From Nocardiopsis metallicus (GTDB taxonomy: Bacteria; Actinomycetota; Actinomycetes; Streptosporangiales; Streptosporangiaceae): 64,000 nt of DNA. Made by a program: the position numbers and the translations under genes. Under the pieces are notes generated by a model. That model searched no databases and was not told the DNA's origin. It saw nothing but the letters and a program-made list of their open reading frames with translations. Below, piece by piece: positions 41,842-50,873 of the stretch (position 1 is its first letter; each line of letters opens with the position of its first letter). The DNA is taken from positions 5,208,001-5,272,000 of the forward strand of contig NZ_JACHDO010000001.1 of assembly GCF_014201115.1 (NCBI RefSeq), written 5' to 3'.

Positions 41842-42427
41842 TTCACCGCTTCTTCCCTTGTCTGCGCCGCCCTCCAGTGTCCTCCAGAGCAGCGAGCACC
41901 CCATACACCGGGGTGACCCGGCACGCAAAACGGACGGGAATACCCCTGATGGCAGTGGGTGCGCAACCGACAAAGATCCACCTCACACAGGTAAAGACCC
42001 AGCAACCTGCGCAAACTCACTATGAGTCAGCACAGATACGCCAAGGGTCGCCAAAGCGGGTGAGACTCACGACAGCCAACACGGGACTGCAGTCCCTTTA
42101 TCTCGAAATCACAACGTAGACTGGTGTTCGAAAAAGGCATTATGAGCTGCGAGTTCTTGACCCAAACAAGTCGATGCGCATTTGTTAGTTGTGACATGCG
42201 TCACACTTTGAAGCCTCGACTACGGGGGGTCAGTTGCTGCTAGCATCCGGAACGCGAAGAATAACTACGAGGTAACGACATAGTTCGCTCCTCGCCAACT
42301 TCGCGGAGGGACGTCACCAACGACCGGCAACGGCGCAGTGAACAGAACTCGCACCGCGGCGACGTGGCCGCAACAAGCACACACGGTCAGCACACCCGCG
42401 GTACCCCAACACACACTGGAGACGACC
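41842..42427. promoter_or_regulatory. Gene-poor regulatory stretch
   Basis: No convincing gene in 586 bases. The region 41940-42260 is distinctly AT-richer than its surroundings and holds a CRP-like palindrome at 42190. A TAGCAT at 42241-42246 is a candidate -10. It should hold the promoters for the minus-strand MFS gene and the plus-strand gene at 42428. Confidence 0.5.
42190..42205. promoter_or_regulatory. CRP/FNR-type binding site
   Basis: A perfect 16-base palindrome, TGTGAC-ATGC-GTCACA, matching the TGTGA-N6-TCACA consensus of Crp proteins, including actinobacterial Crp. Confidence 0.7.
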
Positions 42428-42799
42428 TTGAGTCACTGGCGCCTGAACAACCCCCGGGCCTCCCGGGCGAAGTCGGCTCTCGCCAGACGAATCAAGCACA
42501 AGCCCCGCCACGCCTTCTGCGCCGAGCGCGCGATCACGGCGCTGCTGGGCGAGCTGGCCCCGGTCGCCTCCCGACCCCTGTACTGGTCCGGCACCTCCGA
42601 GATGGCCGTCGCCTCCGTCATGCGCGACGTCAACGTCTGGTGCCGTGACGGCCGCTTCTTCTGGAACGACCTCTTCCAGGGCAGCACGGTCTCCCACCCC
42701 GCGAACGACCCCGCCGGTGCCGCCGCTCTGCTGAACCCGTTCGCTCAGGTCCCGGAGCCCCCGCACTACTACACGCACCGCCAGCCGGTCGCCGCCTGA
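42428..42799 (+). CDS. Hypothetical protein downstream of a CRP-like site
   Basis: About 123 residues from TTG 42428, chosen for GGAG 6 bases upstream; a longer GTG form from 42338 (153 residues) is possible. The N-terminus is basic (RASRAKSALARRIKHKPRHA), the middle has CAERAITALLGELAPVASRPLYW and VMRDVNVWCRDGRFFWND, and the C-terminus is Pro/Tyr/His-rich. I do not recognise the family. It is followed after 32 bases by the SolA-like oxidase, so cotranscription is possible. Confidence 0.6.
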   Translation: MSHWRLNNPRASRAKSALARRIKHKPRHAFCAERAITALLGELAPVASRPLYWSGTSEMAVASVMRDVNVWCRDGRFFWNDLFQGSTVSHPANDPAGAAALLNPFAQVPEPPHYYTHRQPVAA

Positions 42800-42831
42800 G
42801 AAGTGCCCGCGCCGTCCCCCGTGCCCGCCCC

Positions 42832-44037
42832 ATGACCGCGTACGCCGACACTGTCGTGGTCGGTCTGGGCGCGATGGGTTCCCAGGCGCTGTGGCGACTG
42901 GCCCGGGACGGGGTCGACGTCATCGGGGTCGAGCAGTTCTCTCCCGGACACGACCGCGGCTCCAGCCACGGCGAGTCCCGCATCATCCGGACCGCCTACC
43001 TCGAGGGCGCGGAGTACGTTCCCTTCGTCCAGGCCGCCTGGCGCGCCTGGGCCGAGCTGGAGGAGGCCGCCGGCTCCCCGCTGGTCATCCGCTCCGGGGC
43101 GCTGATGCTCGGCAGACCCGACTCCGGCGCGATCAGCGGTTCCATCGCCGCCGCCGAACACCACGGCCTGGCCCACGAACACCTCTCCCCCACCGCTCTG
43201 GCCGAGCGCCACCCCCGGCACGTCACGCGCCCCGACGAGGTGGGCGTCTTCGAGGACGCCGCCGGTGTGGTCCTGCCCGAGGCCTCGATCCTGGCCGCCG
43301 TCCGCCTGGCCCGGCAGGCCGGAGCCCGCGTGTGGACCCACCAGGCCGTCACCCGCGTCGAACCCGACCCCGACAGCCCCCGAGTGCGGGTCGGTGACAC
43401 CGAGATCCGCGCCCGGCGCGTCATCGTCACCGCCGGGGCCTGGCTGCCCAAGCTCCTGCCGGGCGTCGCCGGACTGGGCGGCGGGGTCCGGGTGGAACGC
43501 CGGGTACTCGGCTGGTTCCGCATCACCGAACCCGCTCCCCGAACCGCGCGCCCCGAACCCGTCTTCGCCCGGGACGAGCCCGACGGCACCCTCTGGTACG
43601 GCTTCCCCAGCATGGACGGCGGCCGCACCGTGAAGATCGGCGTGCACGCGGAGTCCCCCGAGGTCCGATCGGCCGGCATCCGCCCGCCCGGCGCCCAGTG
43701 GGGCGAGCCGGTCGACCCCGACACCGGCCCCCGGCCCCCGGACGCGGCCGACGCGCACCGGCTGGGCGAACTCGCCGCCGGGCTGCGCGGGGTGGCGCCG
43801 CTGCCCGAACGCATGGCCTCCTGCATGTACACGACGACCCCCGACGAGCACTTCCTCATCGGCCGCCGCGACGAGCTCCCCGGGCTGGTCCTGGCCGGGG
43901 GCTTCTCCGGGCACGGCTTCAAGTTCGCGTCCGCGGTCGGCCGGGCCGTGGCGGAGCTGGCTCGCGACGGACACACCGACCTCCCCGTCGGCATGTTCGA
44001 CCCCCACCGCTGGGACGCCGGGCCCGCACGCCCCTAG
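42832..44037 (+). CDS. solA: Monomeric sarcosine oxidase/N-methyl-tryptophan oxidase-like flavoprotein
   Basis: 401 residues from ATG 42832. The FAD dinucleotide-binding motif VVGLGAMGSQALWRL is at the N-terminus, followed by HDRGSSHGESRIIR, the conserved arginine-rich stretch of the family. The conserved cysteine for covalent FAD attachment is present in ASCMYTTTPDEHFLIG. GLVLAGGFSGHGFKF completes the FAD domain. Enzymes of this class oxidise N-methyl amino acids to release formaldehyde and hydrogen peroxide. The exact substrate is not deducible. No one-carbon genes are next to it. Confidence 0.9.
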   Translation: MTAYADTVVVGLGAMGSQALWRLARDGVDVIGVEQFSPGHDRGSSHGESRIIRTAYLEGAEYVPFVQAAWRAWAELEEAAGSPLVIRSGALMLGRPDSGAISGSIAAAEHHGLAHEHLSPTALAERHPRHVTRPDEVGVFEDAAGVVLPEASILAAVRLARQAGARVWTHQAVTRVEPDPDSPRVRVGDTEIRARRVIVTAGAWLPKLLPGVAGLGGGVRVERRVLGWFRITEPAPRTARPEPVFARDEPDGTLWYGFPSMDGGRTVKIGVHAESPEVRSAGIRPPGAQWGEPVDPDTGPRPPDAADAHRLGELAAGLRGVAPLPERMASCMYTTTPDEHFLIGRRDELPGLVLAGGFSGHGFKFASAVGRAVAELARDGHTDLPVGMFDPHRWDAGPARP

Positions 44038-44248
44038 ATCCACCGGTCCGCCGCTCACACCGCTCCTATCGCGCCCCGCGGCGCGGCGGTTCACCCCGGA
44101 ACCGGCCGGATCAGGACACACATCTGGGTGCTTTGTCACCAACCAGCTACATTGGCGGGGTAGGACGTCTCCCCTCGGTTACCCTCTGGACCTGCCGGAA
44201 CACAGTCGCGCCCTCCCGCGTCCGCACGCAGTAAGGATCCCCACCGCC

Positions 44249-46390
44249 GTGCAACCCCTCTCCTCCGACGACCCGCACGCCATCGGGCCGCACCGCCTCC
44301 TCGCGCGCCTCGGCGCGGGCGGCATGGGCAAGGTCTACCTCGCCCGCACCCCCCACGGACACCTGTGCGCCCTCAAAGTCGTCAAAGAGGACCTGGCCCA
44401 CGACCACCAGTTCCGCGCCCGCTTCGCCCGCGAGGTCCACACCGCCCAACGCGTACACGGACCCTTCACCCCCGCCGTCGTAGACGCCGACCCCCAAGCC
44501 CCCGCCCCCTGGATGGCCACCGAATACGTCCCCGGCCCCACCCTCAAGGAAGCCGTCCGCGCAAACGGCCCCTTCCCCGAACCATCACTGCGCGTCCTCA
44601 CCCTGGGCATGGCCCAAGCCCTCCACACCATCCACACCGCCGGGCTCATGCACCGCGACCTCAAACCCAGCAACATCCTCCTCTCCCCACGCGGCCCCCA
44701 AGTCATCGACTTCGGCATCGCCCGCGCCGTCGAAGGCACCGTCCTCACCAGAACCGGCCAAACCTTCGGCACCCCCGCCTACACCTCACCCGAACAAATC
44801 ACCGGGCAGAACGTCACACCCCGCGCCGACGTCTTCTCCATGGCAGGAGCCGTACTCTTCGCGGCCAGCGGGAAGCCTCCGTTCGGTGAGGGCACCCCGA
44901 TCAGCACCCTCACCAAGGTGATGAAGGGCGATCCCCTCCTGGAGTCCGTCCCCGAAGGGCCGCTGCGCGATCTGCTCGCCCGCTGCTTCGCCAAGGACCC
45001 CGACCAGCGCCCGGACGCCGACGCCGTCCTCCAGGAGCTCTCCGGGCTGCCGCTGCCGTCGGCCGAACACGGATGGCTGCCCTCGCAGGTCAACCAGCAG
45101 ATCAACGTCAAGGCGGGCCAGACCCGACGGGCGGAGGCGGCCGAGCACACCACCGCCCCCATGACCGCCGGCAGCGGTCCGCGGACGGCGTTCGCCGCTC
45201 CCGGGGGCCCCGGCGGCGAGCAGGGCACCCGCCCCTGGTGGCGGAGCCGGACCATGGTGGTCGCGGCCGCCGCAACCGCCGCCCTCATCCTGTTGGGCGG
45301 CGGTGCGCTGGCCCTGAACGCCCTGCCCCTCGGCTCCGACGGCTCCCCCGAGGACGCCGCGGGCGGTGACGAGACCGGGGACGGTCCCGAAAGCGACGGC
45401 AGCCACAGCGAAGCGGGGGAAGGCGGGGGCGAGGCGGCGGGCGAACGAAGCGAACTCGACGACAGCGCCCTACAGGGCTTCCTCTACAGCCTCGGATTCT
45501 CCGAGGACGGGGAGGAACTCCATGTCTTCGGTTCCAACACCCTCTCCTCCTGGAACTGGCGGGAGGGGGTCCCACTCGACCACTACACCCCCACCCCGAC
45601 CGGAGCCGTGATGACCCCGGACGGTTTCGTCGCGGGCACCGCCCTCAACCACATCGCGGTGTGGGAGGGCGGCAGCGACAACCGGATCGCCGTGATCGGC
45701 AATGACGACGGCGAGGAACGCGGCCAGTTCGACATGCCCGCGCTGAACTCCGACAGCACGCTGGTCGCCACCATCGGCTCGGACGACGGCACCGTCGACG
45801 GCGAACCGAACATCCATGTGTGGGACGTCCAGACCCGTGAGCTGCAGAGCGAGTTCGCCGTCGAGGGCCGCCTGACCGAGCTCTTCTACACGCCCGACGA
45901 TTCCGCGCTGGTAGGTGTGGTCACCGAACCCGGCTACTCCCCCCACATCGCCGCGGTCGTCTGGGACCCCGAGACCGGCGAGGAGCTCCAGCGCTTCGAC
46001 GGCGCCGAGTACTACGCCGTCTCGCTGTCCCCGGACGGCACGAGCCTGGCCATGGTCACCGACCGCACCGAGGCCCACATCGCGGACATCGGGACCGGTG
46101 AGGTCCGCGATCTGGAATCCGCCGGCCTGACGTACAACGAGCTCACCGAGGTCGAGTTCTCCGCCGACGGCTCCCTGGTCTACGGCGCCACCTCGGAGTT
46201 CAGCGACGTGCCGGGGCTGGTGTGGGACGCCGAGAGCGGCGGCCTCGTCCCCACGGACGGGCTGACCCTCAACGTCCCGGTCGGCGTCCACCCCGACGGC
46301 GAGCACATCGCCACGGCCGTCTCCGAAGGCGGCGCCTACACCATCCGCATCCTGGACTCCGACTTCAACATCGTCGCCGAAGTGAACTGA
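44249..46390 (+). CDS. Membrane Ser/Thr protein kinase with WD40-like ectodomain (kinase 1)
   Basis: 713 residues from GTG 44249. Kinase domain residues 1-270: Gly-loop LGAGGMGKV (21-29), Lys43, catalytic MHRDLKPSN (Asp137), DFG at 154-156, and the activation/P+1 region GTPAYTSPEQ. The juxtamembrane SAEHGWLPSQVNQQI motif recurs in its neighbours. One membrane helix lies near 336-357, then an acidic linker and about 320 residues of beta-propeller repeats (FSEDGEELHVFG, VWDVQTRELQ, VSLSPDGTSLAM). This should be a Hanks-type sensor kinase with an outside propeller. Its first 542 bases nearly match kinase 5. Confidence 0.92.
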   Translation: MQPLSSDDPHAIGPHRLLARLGAGGMGKVYLARTPHGHLCALKVVKEDLAHDHQFRARFAREVHTAQRVHGPFTPAVVDADPQAPAPWMATEYVPGPTLKEAVRANGPFPEPSLRVLTLGMAQALHTIHTAGLMHRDLKPSNILLSPRGPQVIDFGIARAVEGTVLTRTGQTFGTPAYTSPEQITGQNVTPRADVFSMAGAVLFAASGKPPFGEGTPISTLTKVMKGDPLLESVPEGPLRDLLARCFAKDPDQRPDADAVLQELSGLPLPSAEHGWLPSQVNQQINVKAGQTRRAEAAEHTTAPMTAGSGPRTAFAAPGGPGGEQGTRPWWRSRTMVVAAAATAALILLGGGALALNALPLGSDGSPEDAAGGDETGDGPESDGSHSEAGEGGGEAAGERSELDDSALQGFLYSLGFSEDGEELHVFGSNTLSSWNWREGVPLDHYTPTPTGAVMTPDGFVAGTALNHIAVWEGGSDNRIAVIGNDDGEERGQFDMPALNSDSTLVATIGSDDGTVDGEPNIHVWDVQTRELQSEFAVEGRLTELFYTPDDSALVGVVTEPGYSPHIAAVVWDPETGEELQRFDGAEYYAVSLSPDGTSLAMVTDRTEAHIADIGTGEVRDLESAGLTYNELTEVEFSADGSLVYGATSEFSDVPGLVWDAESGGLVPTDGLTLNVPVGVHPDGEHIATAVSEGGAYTIRILDSDFNIVAEVN
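44264..44805 (+). repeat. 542-base kinase-domain repeat, copy 1
   Basis: About 98% identical (about 11 mismatches by hand count, no indels) to 53071-53612. It covers the kinase N-lobe through the activation segment. Confidence 0.93.
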
Positions 46391-46406
46391 CCTCCCGGAA
46401 GGCACC

Positions 46407-48461
46407 ATGCAGCAACCCGCCCCCAACGACCCCGTACAGGTCGGCCACTACCGTGTCGTCGCCCTGTTGGGCTCCGGCGGTATGGGCCGCGTCTACCTCG
46501 GACTGGACCCCTCGGGCTTCCCGGCCGCGGTGAAGGTCGTCCGCGCCGAGTACGCCTACGACCCCGGTTTCCGTGAACGCTTCGCCCGCGAACTCGAACT
46601 CGCCCAGCGGGTCTACGGCAACTACACGCCCCGGGTGCTGGCCGCCGACACCTCCGACCAGACCCCGTGGCTGGCCACCGAGTACGTCATGGGCCCCTCC
46701 CTCCAGGACCTGGTCCAGGACACCGGTGCCCTGCCCGAGGACTCCGTGCGCTTCATGGGCCGCGGGATCGCCCAGGCCCTGGAGCGGGTGCACGCCACCG
46801 GCCTGGTCCACCGCGACCTCAAGCCCGGCAACGTCATGGTCTCCGCCGCGGGCCCCCAGGTGATCGACTTCGGTATCGCCCGCGCGATGGAGGACTCCCG
46901 GGGCGCCGAGGAGGAGCGGGTCATCGGCACACCGGGGTACATGGCCCCCGAAGCCGTGAACGGGGAGGAGAGCGGCCCGGCCGCCGACGTCTTCGCGCTC
47001 GGCGGGGTCCTGGTGCACGCGCTCACCGGCAGCGGCCCGTTCGGTGACGGCCACCCCTCGGCGGTGCTCTACCGGATCAGCAACCTGGAGCCCGACCTCG
47101 ACGGCGTCCCGGCGTCGCTGCGCGGCGTCATCACCGCCTGCCTGGAGAAGGACCCCTCCCGGCGGCCCAACGCCGCCCAGGTCCTCCAGGCGCTCGGCGG
47201 CCCCACCGCACCCGCCGCGTCCACGGCCGAATGGCTGCCCCCGGCCGCCGCCGCGCGGATCGACGGGGTCGCCCGGGAGTACGAGACCGTGGTGCGGTCG
47301 ACGCCCGTGCCCACCGGGAAGGGCACCCTGGGCCGCCGCCTGATGATCGTCGGTGCCGCTGCCCTCGCCCTGGTCATGGTGGCCGGGATCGGTGCGTGGG
47401 CCGCGCGGGACGCCGGACTGATCGGCTCCGGCGACGCCGCCTCCGAAGAGGAGGCGGGGATCCCGGAGCGGGACGTGTGCGACCCCTCCGAGCACCTGGC
47501 ACCCGAGTACACCGAGGCCGCCAACGAGGAGATGACCCCGCCCAACAACGACGACGGGGTCTTCGTCACCGGGTTCTCCAGCGACGGCGAGGTCCTGGCG
47601 GTGGCCGGGACCGGCGGGGTCGCCCTGTGGGACTGGCGCGAGCAGGAGGAGCTCGCCCTCATCGAGGCCGAGATCGCGCCACTGGCCGGGCACCCCGTCT
47701 TCAGCTCCAACGACTGCCTCCTGGCCTACGCCTCCGACGACGGCGCGTACGTGTACTCGCTGGAGAGCGGGGAGGTGACCGTGCTCTCCGAGGGGCACGA
47801 GGTCGGTGCGGTCGCCTTCACCCCCGACAACACCCAGCTGGTCGTCGGTAACCGCGACTTCCAGTTGGACTCCGGCGTGCTGGTGTACGACCTGGGGACC
47901 GGAGAGGTGACCGCCGCCTACAGCGAGGTCGGGAGCAGCATCGACGCGGTCGCCGTCTCCCCGGAGGGCGGGTACATCGCGGCTCAGGGCGGCCTCGACC
48001 GCGTGTCGGTGTGGGACACCGAGACCGGGGAGGAGGTCGCCTCGGCCGAGGACATCCCGAGGACCAACCCCCGGGCGCTGAGCTTCGCCGACGAGGAGAC
48101 CCTGGTCTACCCCGACGTCAACGGCCTGCACAGCCAGAACGTCATCTCCGACACCAGCCAGAGCACCTCGTTCATCGCCGAGGACCTGGATGAGGGCATG
48201 TCGATGTACGACTACAGGTACAGCGTGGAGGCCGACCGGGTCTACGCCACCTACCTCACCTCGATCCGCGAGCCCGAGAACGGGTTCATGAAGGTCTGGG
48301 AGTACTCCACCGGTGAGGAACTGACCGCGGAGTCCAACGAGGGCTACCTGTGGGAGATCGCCGTCCACCCGGAGGGCGAGGTCATCATCGGCGTCCCGGC
48401 CACCGGCAACGGCATGTGGGTCGTGGACTCCGTGGAGATGCGCATCCTCGACCGCTTCTGA
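46407..48461 (+). CDS. Membrane Ser/Thr protein kinase with WD40-like ectodomain (kinase 2)
   Basis: 684 residues, ATG 46407, 16 bases after kinase 1. The kinase core is intact: LGSGGMGRVYLG, AVKVV, VHRDLKPGN, IDFGIARAM, GTPGYMAPEA. A membrane helix lies near 312-333 (LMIVGAAALALVMVAGIGAW). The ectodomain opens with a Cys-containing segment (ERDVCDPSEHLAPEY) shared with kinase 7. It carries several WD40-like blades (GVALWDWREQ, VAVSPEGGYIAAQGG, VSVWDTETGEEVAS). Kinase 7 is its closest relative in the array, and each is followed by a pseudokinase gene. Confidence 0.92.
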   Translation: MQQPAPNDPVQVGHYRVVALLGSGGMGRVYLGLDPSGFPAAVKVVRAEYAYDPGFRERFARELELAQRVYGNYTPRVLAADTSDQTPWLATEYVMGPSLQDLVQDTGALPEDSVRFMGRGIAQALERVHATGLVHRDLKPGNVMVSAAGPQVIDFGIARAMEDSRGAEEERVIGTPGYMAPEAVNGEESGPAADVFALGGVLVHALTGSGPFGDGHPSAVLYRISNLEPDLDGVPASLRGVITACLEKDPSRRPNAAQVLQALGGPTAPAASTAEWLPPAAAARIDGVAREYETVVRSTPVPTGKGTLGRRLMIVGAAALALVMVAGIGAWAARDAGLIGSGDAASEEEAGIPERDVCDPSEHLAPEYTEAANEEMTPPNNDDGVFVTGFSSDGEVLAVAGTGGVALWDWREQEELALIEAEIAPLAGHPVFSSNDCLLAYASDDGAYVYSLESGEVTVLSEGHEVGAVAFTPDNTQLVVGNRDFQLDSGVLVYDLGTGEVTAAYSEVGSSIDAVAVSPEGGYIAAQGGLDRVSVWDTETGEEVASAEDIPRTNPRALSFADEETLVYPDVNGLHSQNVISDTSQSTSFIAEDLDEGMSMYDYRYSVEADRVYATYLTSIREPENGFMKVWEYSTGEELTAESNEGYLWEIAVHPEGEVIIGVPATGNGMWVVDSVEMRILDRF

Positions 48462-48636
48462 CCGGGTGCGCGGCGCTCCCCGTCCTTCGGGGAGCACCGC
48501 CGCCCGGACCGTGCCGCGGGCCGCCCGCGCCCAGCTGCCCAGCCGCTCCGGCTCAGCCCCGCGTCGCCCCGGCGCGCCCGTCAGCGCCCCGTTCACCCGG
48601 ACTCCCCGCCCCACCACCCCCGAACCGGGAAGGCCC

Positions 48637-50682
48637 ATGTTCCCCCTCCACCCGCACGACCCGCCCTCCGCCGGCCCCCACCGCCTGTACGCCCGTCTGG
48701 GCGAGGACGCCTACGCACGGATCTACCTGGGCGCCGCCGGGGTAGAGGATCCGGTCGCGGTGAAGATCGTCCGGCCGGAGTACGCCACCGATCCGGCCTT
48801 CCGGTCCTCCTTCACCCACGAGGTGGAGGCCGCCCACGGGCTGAACAGCTCCCACGTGTGCCTGATCCGTGACGCCGACCTGAGCGGGGCCGTGCCGTGG
48901 GTCGCGGTGTCACGACCGCTCGGCCCCAGCCTGGCCGAGCTGATCCACCGCAACGGCCCCCTGCCGACCGAGGCCCTGCACCCGCTCGCCCTGGCCCTCG
49001 CCCAGGGGCTGGCCGACCTGCACGCCACCCGCCGCACGCACGGTTCGCTGTGGCCGGACGGGGTGCTGCTGTCCAGCCGGACCGCGCTGCTGGCCGACCC
49101 CGGCCTGGAGTGGGCGATCAGCGGCACCGAGCAGCGCGCGCCGCACCCCGCGTTCGCCGCGCCCGAGGGCGGTGCCACCCCGGCCACGGACGTGTTCTCC
49201 TGGGCCTCCACCCTGTGTTTCGCCGCCAGCGGCGTGGAGGGGCCCGACGGCCTCGCCAAGGTCCCCCTCCAGTTGCGCGGGCTGATCGACACCTGCCTCA
49301 AACGCGACCCCCGGCTACGGCCCAGCGCACACGACCTGGTCCAGATGCTGGGCGGGCCAGCGGTGCCCCCGGCCTGGTCGCCCCAGGTCCAGTCGGCGAT
49401 CGACGCGATCGCCGACGCGCAGCGGTCGATGCTGAGCACCGCCGCCCTCACCCCGCGAGAGCCCGCCGGGGACGGCGGACCGCCCGCCCGCAGGCGCGGC
49501 CGCCTCATGGCGGCGGGCGCGGGTGCCCTGGCCCTGGCGGTGCTCGCGACCGCCGGGGCGGTGTTCGCCTACGGCCGGATCGGTGACGACCCGGAGCAGG
49601 GCCCGCGGAGCAGCGGCGCGGACGGGGACGAGGGCAACAGCCTGATCACCGAGGGCGCGTGCCTGGACGACCTGGGGTTCCCCGCGCCCGACGAGCCGCT
49701 GCCCGAGGACACCAACTTCTGGGACCCCGCGTTCTCCCCGGACGGGGACGTCCTCGTCGCTACCTCGTCCGCGGGGCTCACCGTCTGGGACTGGGCGGCG
49801 GGCGAGGAGATCGCCCGGCCGACGTCGGAGGCGACCTTCACCGTCGACCCGGTGTTCGCACCGACCGGCTGCACCGTGGTCGCCGCCGAGGCCGTCAGCT
49901 ACGAGGACCGCGAGTTCCCCGTACGCCTGGCGTACACCTACGACCTGCCCGCGGGCACCTCCACCCAGCACCTCGGAGCGCAGAACGGGCCGGACGACAA
50001 CGACCGGTGGCTGCTGAAGCCGTTGGAGGTGAACTCCGCGGGCTTCTCCCCTGACGGCAGTCGGCTGGTGGTGTCCCTGACCGCCTCCTACGGCGAGATG
50101 AGCACGGTGGTGATCGACACCGCCACCGGTGAGCAGGGCGAGCCGATGGCCGAAGGGCTGCACTACGGGGCCGTGTTCGTGGACGACGAGCACTTCGCCA
50201 CCAAGGACCTGAGAGAGGTCCGCGTCTGGAACGCCGACACCGGCGAGGAGGTCAACGTGCTCCGGGGGGACAGCACCACCAGGCTGGCGGCCGTACCCGG
50301 CGAGACACAGGTGGCCTACCTCCACGAGAACCGGGTCCTCATCAGCGACTACACCACCGGGGACGAGATCGCCTCGTTCACCCGGGACGAGTTCGAGACC
50401 GACGACGACCCCCTGTTCATCCACCTCTTCGTGGACTCCGGGCACGACCGCGTGTACACGACCTGGCAGGTGGAGTCGGCCGGGGGCGGCTGGTACTACC
50501 GCAACCAGGTCTGGAACCTGTCGACCGGCGAGGACGTCACCGAGGGCATCGAGGCGAGCGGGAACTACAGGACCGTCGTCCCGCACCCGGACGGCGAGGT
50601 CCTGGCCGCCGTCACGGTGCAGGACAGCGACCTGGTCCTGATCGACCCCGACACCTTCGAGATCGTCGAACGGCTCAGCTGA
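48637..50682 (+). CDS. Pseudokinase with WD40-like ectodomain (member 3)
   Basis: 681 residues from ATG 48637 (GGAAGG upstream); longer open frame upstream is spacer. It aligns with its neighbours without gaps in the core but lacks the catalytic residues. The HRD loop reads THGSLWPDG (catalytic Asp137 to Ser, metal-binding Asn142 to Gly), and DFG reads DPG. The ATP-anchoring Lys43 (VAVKIV) is kept, while the Gly-loop is changed to LGEDAYARIY. A membrane helix lies near 290-312. The ectodomain begins EGACLDDLGFPAP and has propeller repeats. It should not phosphorylate; a scaffold or inhibitor of kinase 2 is likely. Confidence 0.88.
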   Translation: MFPLHPHDPPSAGPHRLYARLGEDAYARIYLGAAGVEDPVAVKIVRPEYATDPAFRSSFTHEVEAAHGLNSSHVCLIRDADLSGAVPWVAVSRPLGPSLAELIHRNGPLPTEALHPLALALAQGLADLHATRRTHGSLWPDGVLLSSRTALLADPGLEWAISGTEQRAPHPAFAAPEGGATPATDVFSWASTLCFAASGVEGPDGLAKVPLQLRGLIDTCLKRDPRLRPSAHDLVQMLGGPAVPPAWSPQVQSAIDAIADAQRSMLSTAALTPREPAGDGGPPARRRGRLMAAGAGALALAVLATAGAVFAYGRIGDDPEQGPRSSGADGDEGNSLITEGACLDDLGFPAPDEPLPEDTNFWDPAFSPDGDVLVATSSAGLTVWDWAAGEEIARPTSEATFTVDPVFAPTGCTVVAAEAVSYEDREFPVRLAYTYDLPAGTSTQHLGAQNGPDDNDRWLLKPLEVNSAGFSPDGSRLVVSLTASYGEMSTVVIDTATGEQGEPMAEGLHYGAVFVDDEHFATKDLREVRVWNADTGEEVNVLRGDSTTRLAAVPGETQVAYLHENRVLISDYTTGDEIASFTRDEFETDDDPLFIHLFVDSGHDRVYTTWQVESAGGGWYYRNQVWNLSTGEDVTEGIEASGNYRTVVPHPDGEVLAAVTVQDSDLVLIDPDTFEIVERLS

Positions 50683-50690
50683 CCGCGACA

Positions 50691-50712
50691 GCGGTAGCGG
50701 TAGCGGTAGCGG
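50691..50712 (+). repeat. Short GCGGTA hexanucleotide repeat
   Basis: Three full units plus four bases of a fourth, 8 bases after the pseudokinase stop and about 160 bases before kinase 4. Intergenic and of unknown meaning. Confidence 0.85.
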
Positions 50713-50873
50713 AGGGGCCTCCGGAGCCAGGGGCCAGGCGAGGACGCGGGTGTGACAGCTCAGAGACATCCACGGGGGACCCAGAGTGACGCAGGCAGAC
50801 CCCGGAAGGACGGAAAGCGCACCAAACCGGGCAGACTGGTACCCGATCCCCGCCCCTGAGGAGCTGAGCAGCA

